Assembly (NCBI GenBank): GCA_031430595.1
Contig: JANPBU010000017.1
Coordinates: 1 to 64,000, forward strand
Origin: JANNBN01 sp031430595
Lineage (GTDB): Bacteria > Actinomycetota > Acidimicrobiia > Acidimicrobiales > JANYDT01
Reading direction: 5' to 3'
Length of the DNA stretch: 64,000 bases
The translations under genes and the position numbers were made by a program. Of this stretch, positions 1 through 8,800 are shown piece by piece; within the stretch, counting starts at the first letter, position 1; the number at the start of each line of letters is the position of its first letter. The notes under the pieces are model-generated. The model saw only the letters and a program-made list of their open reading frames with translations. It searched no databases and had not been told where the DNA came from.

Positions 1-2
1 AC

Positions 3-1883
3 CCGTCCGGTGCAATCCTCGCCTTGCTCACAATCGCAGCGAGCCTTGTCGGTGGCCTCTACCTCGGAGCACAAGCCGCAGCACTCATCGTCCACCATCA
101 ACCACTCGGCCACATGCCAATCGACACCGTCTTCACATTCGCATCAAAACTCCCACACCACCTCAGAAACCCAGCCATGGCATGGCCACCCGGAAAATGG
201 ACACCGAACCTCACCGGCCCAATCCCTTTCTGGACGTGCACCACCATTACATGGATCACAACACTGCTCTGTGTACTTGCGATCTTCCGCGCGTTTCGAA
301 CAACAGGTGATATCGGGCAGGATCGCAAACCACGATTCGGGGCACCAGCATGGTCACGCCAAGGCACCCGCAAAGACCTCGAACCACTCATCATCAAAGG
401 ACCAACCGCCGGACGAACCATCCTTGGCCAATCGTGCGGCAAACTCATCGCCACCGAAGACCGTGCCTCGCTGACACCAAAAAAGATACGTGAACGTACC
501 GGTGACCGAGGAGGCGTACTCGTCGTCGGACCGGCCCGATCAGGAAAGACCGTCATCGCAATCGGTGCGATCCTCGAACACGACTGGGGACCCGTGATCG
601 CATCATCAGTCAAAACCGATCTCCTCGCAGCGACGATCTTGCGTCGAAGCCAGCTTGGAACCGTAGCAATTTTTGATCCACTCGGAGTCATCGAAGACCA
701 TGTCCGGGGTGACGCCGAACTTGTTGGATGGTCACCGCTACACACCGCAGGAACCGCCGTCGGCGCCCAACAAGTTGCGTCGCAACTCCTTGATGCAGCA
801 CCAATCGACTCAAGTGTCCGGAACAACGACTTCTGGGCCAACCACGCCCACCGCCTCGCATGGGTCACCCTCTACGCAGCAGCACTCGACCGCCGATCAA
901 TGCGTGACGTTGTGCTGTGGACCAGCCTCGGCCACAACCCCGACAACACCACACCAGGCGCCAACGCCATCACCGACATCCTCAACGCCACAATGACCGA
1001 CCCTATGCACACAGAAGATTGCGAACTGGCAAAATCGATCATCGAAGGGATCTGGGAAGACGCCGACGAAACCCGCTCCGGAATCTACGCCTCAACCCAA
1101 ACCCTGTTCGCCCCATGGGAAGACACCCGCATCGCACGAAACGCTTCACTCGAAACAACCATCAATCTCGAATGGCTCTACGCCGACAACCTCGGAACCA
1201 GCACAGGACGAAACACCCTGTACGTTTGCATGCCCGAACACCCCAAAGACGCCGCAAGATTCGCAGTCGTGTTCGGTGGACTCATCAGCGCGCTTACCGA
1301 CGCGGCCTACGAGAAACGCAACCGCACGAACACTGCAATACCGAACCTGTTACTCGTACTCGACGAAGCCGGGAACACCGCCGCCTCATGGCTCCCACAA
1401 ATCTCGACAACCTGCGCATCGGTCGGGATCACGCTCATGACCTTCTGGCAATCACTCGCGCAAATCGAACACCGCTACCGAGACCAAGCACCCACCCTGT
1501 TCACGAACCACCTCACCAAAATCTTCTTCGGAGGAATCAGCGACGGACTCAGCGGAACCACCGCATCAGAACTGACCGGCAACCACGAAGTCCAAACACG
1601 ATCACGCTCAATCGACCGAGCCAATACCAACGGACGAAACAGCGAATCGCTCACCGCCGTCGCAACAGCACTCGTGCCACCAGAACTACTCCGCCAAATC
1701 CGACCGGGCGACGCCCTCTGCATCCACGGCACCCTCCAACCAATCCACCTCCACACCCGCCGCTACTGGAAAGACCGCAACCTCAAAAGACGAGCCAACG
1801 GCTTTGCTCCCGACCCGTTAGAAGCAACCGGAATTCTTGATGGCCGAAGCCTCGCTGCCCGCCTACACAAACATGCCGCATAG
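3..1883 (+). CDS. VirD4/TraG-type conjugative coupling ATPase (5' end cut by window)
   Basis: Type IV secretion coupling protein: a membrane-anchored ATPase that hands the relaxase-DNA complex to the mating channel. The reading frame is open to the window edge, so the true start lies upstream; the first internal start is a TTG at 24 inside a hydrophobic helix. Counting from that TTG, one membrane segment covers residues 1-25 and a second about 68-90. Walker A GPARSGKT lies at 169-176 and Walker B LLLVLDEAGN near 447. The C-terminus carries the FWQSLAQIEHRY region usual in TraG/TraD proteins. It is the leftmost gene of the conjugation module. Family assignment is firm. Confidence 0.9.
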   Translation, partial: PSGAILALLTIAASLVGGLYLGAQAAALIVHHQPLGHMPIDTVFTFASKLPHHLRNPAMAWPPGKWTPNLTGPIPFWTCTTITWITTLLCVLAIFRAFRTTGDIGQDRKPRFGAPAWSRQGTRKDLEPLIIKGPTAGRTILGQSCGKLIATEDRASLTPKKIRERTGDRGGVLVVGPARSGKTVIAIGAILEHDWGPVIASSVKTDLLAATILRRSQLGTVAIFDPLGVIEDHVRGDAELVGWSPLHTAGTAVGAQQVASQLLDAAPIDSSVRNNDFWANHAHRLAWVTLYAAALDRRSMRDVVLWTSLGHNPDNTTPGANAITDILNATMTDPMHTEDCELAKSIIEGIWEDADETRSGIYASTQTLFAPWEDTRIARNASLETTINLEWLYADNLGTSTGRNTLYVCMPEHPKDAARFAVVFGGLISALTDAAYEKRNRTNTAIPNLLLVLDEAGNTAASWLPQISTTCASVGITLMTFWQSLAQIEHRYRDQAPTLFTNHLTKIFFGGISDGLSGTTASELTGNHEVQTRSRSIDRANTNGRNSESLTAVATALVPPELLRQIRPGDALCIHGTLQPIHLHTRRYWKDRNLKRRANGFAPDPLEATGILDGRSLAARLHKHAA

Positions 1884-1889
1884 GTATTC

Positions 1890-1935
1890 GCTCGACGACG
1901 ACATCGAGTCGTGTACGAGTCGGTCGTCGTCGAGC
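1890..1935 (+). terminator. Strong hairpin after the coupling ATPase gene
   Basis: A perfect 13-bp inverted repeat (GCTCGACGACGAC at 1890-1902 and its complement at 1923-1935) starts 7 bases after the TAG stop and is followed by GTTATCATTT. The position and GC-rich stem suggest a transcription terminator with a weak T-tract. This is inferred from sequence only. Confidence 0.6.
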
Positions 1936-2005
1936 GTTATCATTTGGCTTGCCTTGTTGAGCGGCTCAAAGTTCATCCTCCAGCCGCAAACCACTGGAGC
2001 AAACC

Positions 2006-2179
2006 ATGACAATCCTCGCAAGATTATTCCGTCTCACTGCCCTCGCAGTCTTGCTAACCCTTCGGCTCGTCGAAGCAGTTTTGAACGCGATCATCGTGAC
2101 GCTCGCATGGCTCCTCGCTCCAAAGGCGATGCTAGCGATTCGAACTCTTCGAGCAGTTCCGAGACTAAGCCGAAGGTAG
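2006..2179 (+). CDS. Small hydrophobic protein, 57 residues
   Basis: Short frame with an ATG preceded by GGAG at good spacing (ACTGGAGCAAACC). The product begins MTILARLFRLTALAVLLTLR and is strongly hydrophobic over residues 3-45, with a basic tail ending RLSRR, so it looks like a one- or two-pass membrane protein. It stands alone between the hairpin after the coupling ATPase and the TrlF-like gene, in a stretch that otherwise holds no gene. I do not recognise a family. It could be a chance frame, but RBS plus hydrophobicity favour a real small gene. Confidence 0.45.
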   Translation: MTILARLFRLTALAVLLTLRLVEAVLNAIIVTLAWLLAPKAMLAIRTLRAVPRLSRR

Positions 2180-2270
2180 TTACTAGATCGATTTTCATTT
2201 TGAGTTTGGCTGGGAAACTGTGTTGAACGAACTCGCGCCGCTGCGGGCCATCAACGTGTTGGCCATCCGT

Positions 2271-2292
2271 ACTATTCGAATCGTTCAATAGT
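2271..2292. promoter_or_regulatory. Imperfect palindrome upstream of the TrlF-like gene
   Basis: ACTATTCGAA and TTCAATAGT form an inverted repeat around TCG, with one unpaired base. It lies about 75 bp before the preferred start at 2367 in an AT-richer stretch. Such a dyad could be an operator for the PHP-ABC gene. No clear -35/-10 pair could be fixed. Apart from this, 2180-2366 shows nothing else. Confidence 0.35.
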
Positions 2293-2366
2293 AATACGAG
2301 GAGGTGTGCGTACCGGATACATTGAGATCCCTACATCAACAGCAACAAATACACCTGAGGCGTAAC

Positions 2367-5363
2367 ATGGCGGAGATCCAAAAGCATCCAGATTTCGGCA
2401 CCCTCCCACAACGGACGTTGCCCGAAGCTGACCCCCGGGGTTCGATATGGAGGCGGTGGGATCCGCATGTTCATTTGCCAGGGACACTTGCTGCGGATGC
2501 GTTTGGGACAATGAGTGTTACCGAGGCGCTAGACCTGTTGGCCACTCGCTCACCCAACATCGAAGTTGTGGGCGTAACGGACTACTTCACAACGCGTAGC
2601 TATCGACGCGCTGTCGAGGCTTGGCAAGCAGGGGCCGGAAGCAGTGATTGGTTGTTGTTCCCAAACGTAGAACTGCGCCTCGACATAGTGACGGCTCGGA
2701 GCCATGCATTGAACTTGCATCTGCTTTGCGCACCGGACCAAATAGACGAACTGGAAAAGTTTCTTTCTTCGCTGGAATTCAAGTTCGATCGTCCCTATCG
2801 TTGCGACGATGAGGGTCTAAAGGCGCTCGGTCGCGCTCACAAAAACGATGTCACGCTCGACGACGAAGCCGCACTCAAACATGGCGCTAGCCAGTTTAAG
2901 GTCACTTTCGATCAGCTCCAAGAACGCTTCGCCACAGACAGTTGGGCCAAGCGGCACTGTCTCATCGCGACGGCGGGTGGCAATGATGGTCCGCCCGGCC
3001 TACGGACCAACGATGGGAGCTTCGATGCACGAAGACAGATGCTCGAGAAATTCGCACACATCATCTTTTCCGGGCGACCGAAAGACGCGGAGTTTTGGAG
3101 TGGGCAAACCGCTGTCGCCACCACGGAAGACATAGAACGGGACTACGCACGAGTGAAGGCGTGCATCCACGGGAGCGACGGTCACAGCACTGAGACCCTC
3201 GGCGTCCCCGACCTCTCGCGCTTCACGTGGATCAAAGGAAACCGGTCGTTCGACGCGTTGCGTCTCGGCTGCCTTGCTCCTGCGACACGTGTTTACGTCG
3301 GCGAGCAAGCACCAGATGCCGACCTCACTCACGGGCGACTGAAAGCGATTTCCGTCGATCGGCCCGATTGGTTTACTTCTGGAAGCGTCCCCCTCAATCC
3401 AGGTTTGATCGCAATCATCGGATCTCGAGGATCGGGCAAAACCGCCCTCGCCGACCTGATCGCCGTTGCCGCTGGCTCAAGTGAACCGTTTCAAAACGAG
3501 GCATCATTCATCGATCGGGCCGCACCTTTCCTTGGTGACGCTACGGCCACAGTCACTTGGACAGATGACACAACTGATGAGGCTCGCCTCTCGTCACTCA
3601 GCGATTTGTCGCTGAGAACCCGCGGTGTTCGCTACTTGAGCCAGCAGTTCGTCGAACAGTTGTGCTCCGCTAAGGGAGCCACCGATGAGTTGGTGCACGA
3701 GATTGAGCGTGTCGTCTTCGAAGCCTGGCCATCCGACGAGCGCCAGGGCGCGTCGAACTTCGACGAGCTTCTCCAGATCCAAGTGTCGGCTGCTCGAAAC
3801 CGCCAAGCCCATTATCAAGATGGCATCGAGCTATGCAGCAGCGAGATCGCTGAACTTCGCGCCGAGAAACACACACTCCCTGAAACTGCAAAAACCCGCC
3901 AAAGAATCGCCACAAAACTGAAGGAAGAACAAGCTAAACAGAGTGGCCTTCTGACGAGGTCGAGTCCAGACCATGCGGCACGCCTTGAGCGCGTGGAGTC
4001 AGCTATATCTACTCAAACTTCAAAAGTCGAAAAAGCTGACCGAACCCTTACAGCTCTTACCAATCTGACAGAGGAAATCGAGCGCCGCCAGGCTCGATTC
4101 GCGGATGAGCATGCGAAACTTCAAAGGGACTTCAGGGAAGCAAGTCTTACCCCAGACCAATGGTCTGTGTTTCAAGCGGTGTACTCCGGGGACGTTAATT
4201 CTACGCTGCGAAATGCCAAAGTGCCGATAGCGGCGAAGATTCAGGTTCTTCGAGGAAATGTCGCTGCGGACATGGAACAAGTCGCCGTCCTAGAGCTTGA
4301 AAAACTCAATGATCAACCACTTGAGTCACTCAAGGCGGAACGTACGCGCCTGTCTGAACTCGTAGGACTGGATCGTGAACGAACTGCACAATTGCATCGT
4401 CTCACCGAAGAAGTCGCAAAGCTCACCAGTCAAATTGCGAACATCGACCGTCAGCTCGATGCCACGAAAGACATCGATGAGCGGATTCGAGGACTTGCAG
4501 CTACCCGTATTGCTCACTACACCTCCTACTTCGACGCACTTCTCGAGGAAGAGAAAGTACTCAATGAGCTCTACGCTCCACTCCAGACCCGCCTTGCCAA
4601 CTTCGGAGGTCTGGTCGAGAAACTCTCAGTTTCGATTCGCCGGAAAGTTGATCTAAACGGATGGTCAGGGCGGGGCGAACAGCACCTCGACACACGAACT
4701 ATCGGAGCATTCAAGGGTCGGGGCGAGCTTCGGGCACTAGCCGAACACGAACTATTTCATGCGTGGTCCGCCGGAACTGGAGCCGACGCCGCTGAAGCAA
4801 TTCGCTCGTTCTCCTCTAAACACAGCGATGATTTTCGTAAACAGGCTAAGGCTGACCGCGCTCAAGCTGAGAACTGGGCGATTTGGGAACGTGAGCTGAG
4901 CACATGGCTTTACAACGCAGATCATGTGACCCTCGAATACAGCATCGACTACAGCGGCCTCAGCATTGACCGACACTCACCTGGCCAACGGGGCATCGTT
5001 CTCCTACTGCTCTACCTCGCAGTGGACCGAATAGAGACTGACCCTCTCATCATCGACCAACCAGAGGAGAATCTCGACCCGGAATCAATTTACAGCGAAC
5101 TCGTTTCCCTGTTCCGTGCCGCCGCCTCGCGACGTCAGATCATCATGGTCACGCACAACGCCAATCTCGTTGTCAATACCGACGTCGATCAAGTAATCGT
5201 CGCTCGGTGCGGACCACTCGATAGTGATCGCCTTCCGCAGTTCTCGTACACCACGGGAGGACTTGACGACCCTGCGATTCGAAAATCCGTATGCGAAGTC
5301 CTCGAAGGCGGCACTCGCGCGTTTCAAGAACGAGCGCGCCGACTCGCCATCGAGTTGGCTTGA
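2367..5363 (+). CDS. TrlF-like PHP domain-ABC/SMC-type ATPase
   Basis: 998-residue protein. The N-terminus carries a PHP-type phosphoesterase signature (WDPHVHLPG, His34/His36). Then come Walker A GSRGSGKT near 352, a long helical coiled-coil middle (about 480-800), and ABC-type C-terminal motifs: signature SPGQRG near 870, Walker B LIIDQPEENLD near 893 and H-loop VTHNAN near 927. This is the architecture of the TrlF family of AAA-like ATPases. An upstream GTG at 2304 is possible, but ATG 2367 has a better ribosome site (CCTGAGG, 6 bases away). Sitting inside the conjugation module, it may protect the element or act against competitors; that role is inference. Related PHP-ATPases are thought to act on nucleic acid. 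Confidence 0.8.
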   Translation: MAEIQKHPDFGTLPQRTLPEADPRGSIWRRWDPHVHLPGTLAADAFGTMSVTEALDLLATRSPNIEVVGVTDYFTTRSYRRAVEAWQAGAGSSDWLLFPNVELRLDIVTARSHALNLHLLCAPDQIDELEKFLSSLEFKFDRPYRCDDEGLKALGRAHKNDVTLDDEAALKHGASQFKVTFDQLQERFATDSWAKRHCLIATAGGNDGPPGLRTNDGSFDARRQMLEKFAHIIFSGRPKDAEFWSGQTAVATTEDIERDYARVKACIHGSDGHSTETLGVPDLSRFTWIKGNRSFDALRLGCLAPATRVYVGEQAPDADLTHGRLKAISVDRPDWFTSGSVPLNPGLIAIIGSRGSGKTALADLIAVAAGSSEPFQNEASFIDRAAPFLGDATATVTWTDDTTDEARLSSLSDLSLRTRGVRYLSQQFVEQLCSAKGATDELVHEIERVVFEAWPSDERQGASNFDELLQIQVSAARNRQAHYQDGIELCSSEIAELRAEKHTLPETAKTRQRIATKLKEEQAKQSGLLTRSSPDHAARLERVESAISTQTSKVEKADRTLTALTNLTEEIERRQARFADEHAKLQRDFREASLTPDQWSVFQAVYSGDVNSTLRNAKVPIAAKIQVLRGNVAADMEQVAVLELEKLNDQPLESLKAERTRLSELVGLDRERTAQLHRLTEEVAKLTSQIANIDRQLDATKDIDERIRGLAATRIAHYTSYFDALLEEEKVLNELYAPLQTRLANFGGLVEKLSVSIRRKVDLNGWSGRGEQHLDTRTIGAFKGRGELRALAEHELFHAWSAGTGADAAEAIRSFSSKHSDDFRKQAKADRAQAENWAIWERELSTWLYNADHVTLEYSIDYSGLSIDRHSPGQRGIVLLLLYLAVDRIETDPLIIDQPEENLDPESIYSELVSLFRAAASRRQIIMVTHNANLVVNTDVDQVIVARCGPLDSDRLPQFSYTTGGLDDPAIRKSVCEVLEGGTRAFQERARRLAIELA

Positions 5364-5381
5364 GTCATTCCACTCGACTTA

Positions 5382-5765
5382 TCAACTGGACTGTCCGCCG
5401 ATCCATTCTTCAGTGCCCCGTTCATTCGTTAGATTCGAAGTGTCGTCGAGGAGTTGTAGTCGTTCGGCTCGGATAGCGGTTCTGGTTTGTTTGCGGCCGT
5501 CGGCGGTCAGGTATTCGTGTTGGGTGAGTTGTCCGTCGATTGCAACGGTTCGGCCTTTGGTGACATGTGCGGCTTGGGCTGCGGCGCGTGACCAGGCGTG
5601 GATTTCCATGATCACGCTTCCCACGTAGGTGTCTTTCGCTGTCCGTATCGAAAACGTCGTGAGGGTTGTTTCCCCGTGCGGTGATTTCACAGTTTTCGTG
5701 ATCGGATCGGTGACGGCTCGTCCTGCGATGACGATTCGGTTGATGGCTACTCGGGTACTGCTCAT
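5382..5765 (-). CDS. ssb: Single-stranded DNA-binding protein
   Basis: 127-residue OB-fold protein. It starts at ATG 5765, preceded by GGAG (GGAACGGAGAAATTCA). The frame stays open further upstream to 5894, but that extension lacks SSB character. The core INRIVIAGRAVTDPITK, then TTFSIRT, IHAWSRAAAQAAHVTKG and a final LTADGRKQTRT stretch follow the SSB pattern. The usual acidic DDDIPF-type tail is absent, as in many mobile-element SSBs. It lies convergent with the TrlF-like gene (18-bp gap) and divergent from the transfer genes. Its likely job is coating transferred single strands. Confidence 0.85.
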   Translation of the reverse strand: MSSTRVAINRIVIAGRAVTDPITKTVKSPHGETTLTTFSIRTAKDTYVGSVIMEIHAWSRAAAQAAHVTKGRTVAIDGQLTQHEYLTADGRKQTRTAIRAERLQLLDDTSNLTNERGTEEWIGGQSS

Positions 5766-6021
5766 TGAATTTCTCCGTTCCTTGGGAATCGCATCACACG
5801 CGTTGCACAGCAGTTGAACAAGTGCTGTGAGCGATTCGGAAATGTGAATTGTCTCGGCACCGTCGGAACCTGCTCGGCGAGGAGTTGCGTTCACGGTCTC
5901 CTATTCGGCAGCGACGTTGTTCGTGCGCAGATCTTTGTCGCACGGGTTCGTTTCCAGCGGAGCGGTGGCGATTAGGGGTCATGGAGACGTACTCCGCTTT
6001 TGCCTGCACGAGGGGCCCGCC

Positions 6022-6336
6022 ATGTTTGCCATTCCAAGTTCTCCGTACGCATACTTTTCGTCGATCGTCGCCCAGATCGACCCGGTCACACCATCGAAAG
6101 ACTTTCCGGGCGCTGAACTGATGCAGAACCTCCTTGAGTGGGGCATGTATCTCTCACTTACGCTCTCTGTTGGCTCGATCATCTACGGGGCAGGGTCGTG
6201 GACGTGGTCGAAGTGGGGGAACTCTGGTTACGCCGTCTCCGGGAAGAACTGGGTACTCGGTGGAATCATCGGCGCTTTACTCTCCGGTCTTGCGGTAACG
6301 ATCGTGAACAAGCTCTTCGGATCGGCAGGCGCGTAA
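6022..6336 (+). CDS. Small two-TM membrane protein, VirB2/pilin-like
   Basis: 104 residues from ATG 6022, preceded by GAGGGG. A short N-terminal region is followed by two hydrophobic segments (about residues 36-56 and 78-97) separated by a Trp/Ser/Gly-rich loop (WTWSKWGNSGYAVSGKNW). This size and layout match the small membrane proteins at the head of actinobacterial conjugation operons, which are candidates for a VirB2-like pilus or channel subunit. It starts the operon that continues through the VirB4-like gene; the next gene begins 2 bases after its stop. The function is inferred from position and topology, not from a motif. Confidence 0.6.
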   Translation: MFAIPSSPYAYFSSIVAQIDPVTPSKDFPGAELMQNLLEWGMYLSLTLSVGSIIYGAGSWTWSKWGNSGYAVSGKNWVLGGIIGALLSGLAVTIVNKLFGSAGA

Positions 6337-6338
6337 CC

Positions 6339-7049
6339 ATGCGCCGCTCAACCATCGCCGCCGGTCTGGTGGCGACCGTGCTGATCGGCACAACGGCATG
6401 GACGTTCCTAAAACCCACGCCAACGCGAAACACATCAAGGAGTTTCGCGATTCTTCAATCGTCGACGACAGTCCCTGTTAGAACCGAATCGAAAGCCACG
6501 GCGACTGCCACAGCGACCCCAGAACCCATCGCCACGGCAAAGCCGCTCAACGCCGATCAGTCAAAGCAGTCAGCCGTAGTTGCTGCGTTGGGGTTCTTGG
6601 AGTTAGACGAGCAACTCTTCCCCGCAGCATCACCAGCGACAGCCCGGGCTTTGTCTGACCAGATCACCTCGAAACGTTCGATGCAACGCCTTGGTGATCT
6701 TTCGGAGAAGCACCAGGAAGCGACGTTGGCGAAGGGTGATCTTGAAGGGCTGCTTCTCCGTATCGCGCCGATCGAGACCCGGGTCCGCAACCACGGCAAA
6801 TCCAGTTCAACGGTTGATGTGTTCTTCCTACGCCTGTGGTCGTTCCCTACCCGAGGTGCGCTAGACGATTACGCGACCGCACAAATCGATCTTGTATGGG
6901 AACAGAACATGTGGCGTCTCGATGACTCGTCAGTGATCGACGGCCCGTACCCGGCAGGGCGGTTCAGTGCCAGACCGAACCTTCCATCGGTCGCGTCAAC
7001 ATTCGAATCGGTCCTTACCGGGTTCGATGACGAATCGATGCACCAATGA
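6339..7049 (+). CDS. Membrane-anchored exported protein of the transfer operon
   Basis: 236 residues. The start ATG lies 2 bases after the previous stop. An N-terminal signal-anchor (STIAAGLVATVLIGTTAWTF) is followed by a Thr/Ala-rich linker to about residue 70 and then a globular extracellular domain ending near the Met-His-Gln terminus. Its stop overlaps the next start (ATGA). The topology (one TM, linker, roughly 150-residue outer domain) is that of a VirB8/TcpC-like scaffold protein, but I see no diagnostic motif, so that is only an analogy. Confidence 0.7.
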   Translation: MRRSTIAAGLVATVLIGTTAWTFLKPTPTRNTSRSFAILQSSTTVPVRTESKATATATATPEPIATAKPLNADQSKQSAVVAALGFLELDEQLFPAASPATARALSDQITSKRSMQRLGDLSEKHQEATLAKGDLEGLLLRIAPIETRVRNHGKSSSTVDVFFLRLWSFPTRGALDDYATAQIDLVWEQNMWRLDDSSVIDGPYPAGRFSARPNLPSVASTFESVLTGFDDESMHQ

Positions 7050-8800
7050 CTGTCCTCGCCGATATTGGTATCGGGCCAATCAACATCCCAACACCCGGTG
7101 ATGTAGTCAACGCACTCAAAAACGCGGTGGTCGATGTTGCCGACGCAGTGTTCGACAAGATCATCGAATGGATCGCCGGGCTACTCGCTGACGCCGTATC
7201 GAAAGTCACCGATGCCCTCGTGACGTTGCTGGCAACCATTAAACCGACCCTCACACCGGGCGGTGCAATCAGCGACGCTGCACCAATACAAGCCTCGATT
7301 CTTGGGCTTGCCGCTGCGCTTGTTGCGTTGTTCTTTCTCTTTCGGATCATTCACGGGCTGATCACTGGCCAAGCCGGGCAAACGCTTCGAGCCACGATCA
7401 TTGACCTGCCAACGGTGGTGGTTGGGACACTGTTCTTCGGGTTCCTTTGCTACACGCTACTGACGTTGGTTGATCAGTTTTCTGATCCGCTCATCACCGA
7501 CTACGCCGCAAGTCTCGACGAAACCGTGAAGACGTTGTACTCCCAAGACGGCATCGTGCAAGGCGGCATCTTCGTCATCATCTTCGCGTTGCTGTACATC
7601 ATCGCTGCCGTGTTTCTGTGCTTCGAACTGTTTGTTCGATCGTCACTCATCTATCTCGTGATCATGTTCGCGCCTCTGGCCATCGCCACCCGTGTTTGGG
7701 GACCAACACGTTCCTATGCACGCAGAGCAATCGAGACTGCTGTTGCTTTGATCTTCTCAAAACTTGCTATCGCGGTCACGCTCGCGACGGGCGCATCGTT
7801 GATGGCAGGTGCAACCGAGACAGGTGGCAATGTCGCCATGATTCAGGGCTCAGCGATTCTGCTTCTCGCTGCGTTCATGCCGTTTGCTTTGGTGCGGGTC
7901 ATTCCAATGATGGAAGGTGCTGTTGCTGGGGAAGGCGTCGCTCGCTCGATGGGTGCCAAAGCGGGAGGTGGCGCGCTTTTGGCCGCGGCGGGTGGGAAGT
8001 TGGCGCTCAAACCAGCGATGGCCGCAGCCGGCGCTGTGTCTGGTCGGCGCAGTTCTTCTCAGTCCACACCCGCAAGCACCGGCGGTGGGGTCGGTGACAG
8101 TGGGGATGGCGGATCTAGCCGTGCGGCGGGCACCCCCGGAAACCAGCCCAAGCCGGGAGGAGGAACCCCGTCAAGTGGTGGAGCAGCATCACAACCGAGC
8201 AGCGGCGCTGACGCTGCTTCGCCGGGAACAAGCCCTCCCGGGGCGAACGGATCCGACGCCACACTTGCAGGCTCGGGTTCTTCGACGGGATCTGGCTCGC
8301 CAAGTAGTCCTGGGCCGGGAGGTTCTGCCACAACCGCTTCAGGGGCCGCTAACAAGAACGGGCAGGGAACCAGAACGGAATCGGCCGAAACTGGTGTCGG
8401 CGGAATCGGTGAAGGTTCCCCCTCTCCGAAAAGCACACCAGACACCCCTGGGCTGAAGCCGGACGGTGCAACGAACGGTCGCGACGCTGCTTCGGGTGTC
8501 AGTGGGCCTCGTGAGATTCGGAGGCCGACACTCAAGCCACGACCCGGGGCTTCGACGACTTCGAGCAGAAATCCGTCGCTATCCCCGGTCGCACCCAGTG
8601 CCAGTGCCAACGCATCCGGGAATCGATCTACCCAACCGGCGGCAACCGCACGTCCCGTGCCTCAACCCGCCCCCGATCGACGGCCACCCACTGAAGCGAC
8701 AAGCGTTCCGCTGGCGCAGTCACGAACCCTGAACCGGCCAGCACCGGTGCAATCGACGACGGCTCAACCACCGGCAAGTTCCGGATCGGACAAACAATGA
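7046..8800 (+). CDS. VirB6/TrbL-like polytopic channel protein with long disordered tail
   Basis: 584 residues. The first 300 hold several membrane segments (for example around 90-110, 125-150, 178-200, 205-220, 245-265 and 270-290), preceded by a helical region with IIEWIAGLLADAVSKV, as in TrbL/VirB6 proteins that form the inner-membrane conjugation channel. From about residue 335 to the end the chain is Gly/Ser/Pro/Ala-rich and clearly low-complexity, probably cytoplasmic and disordered. Four-base ATGA overlaps on both sides show tight coupling. Family by topology and context. Confidence 0.75.
   Translation: MTVLADIGIGPINIPTPGDVVNALKNAVVDVADAVFDKIIEWIAGLLADAVSKVTDALVTLLATIKPTLTPGGAISDAAPIQASILGLAAALVALFFLFRIIHGLITGQAGQTLRATIIDLPTVVVGTLFFGFLCYTLLTLVDQFSDPLITDYAASLDETVKTLYSQDGIVQGGIFVIIFALLYIIAAVFLCFELFVRSSLIYLVIMFAPLAIATRVWGPTRSYARRAIETAVALIFSKLAIAVTLATGASLMAGATETGGNVAMIQGSAILLLAAFMPFALVRVIPMMEGAVAGEGVARSMGAKAGGGALLAAAGGKLALKPAMAAAGAVSGRRSSSQSTPASTGGGVGDSGDGGSSRAAGTPGNQPKPGGGTPSSGGAASQPSSGADAASPGTSPPGANGSDATLAGSGSSTGSGSPSSPGPGGSATTASGAANKNGQGTRTESAETGVGGIGEGSPSPKSTPDTPGLKPDGATNGRDAASGVSGPREIRRPTLKPRPGASTTSSRNPSLSPVAPSASANASGNRSTQPAATARPVPQPAPDRRPPTEATSVPLAQSRTLNRPAPVQSTTAQPPASSGSDKQ

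Noticed and set aside
98..868. Minus-strand 256-codon frame opposite the coupling ATPase
   Set aside because: Antisense shadow; the plus strand has intact Walker motifs.
1837..2226. Plus-strand 129-codon frame overlapping the coupling ATPase 3' end
   Set aside because: Ser/Arg-rich composition and overlap with the hairpin; the hydrophobic 57-codon frame with an RBS is the better candidate.
7917..8610. Long frames on both strands over the VirB6-like tail
   Set aside because: Produced by GC-rich low-complexity coding sequence of the tail.
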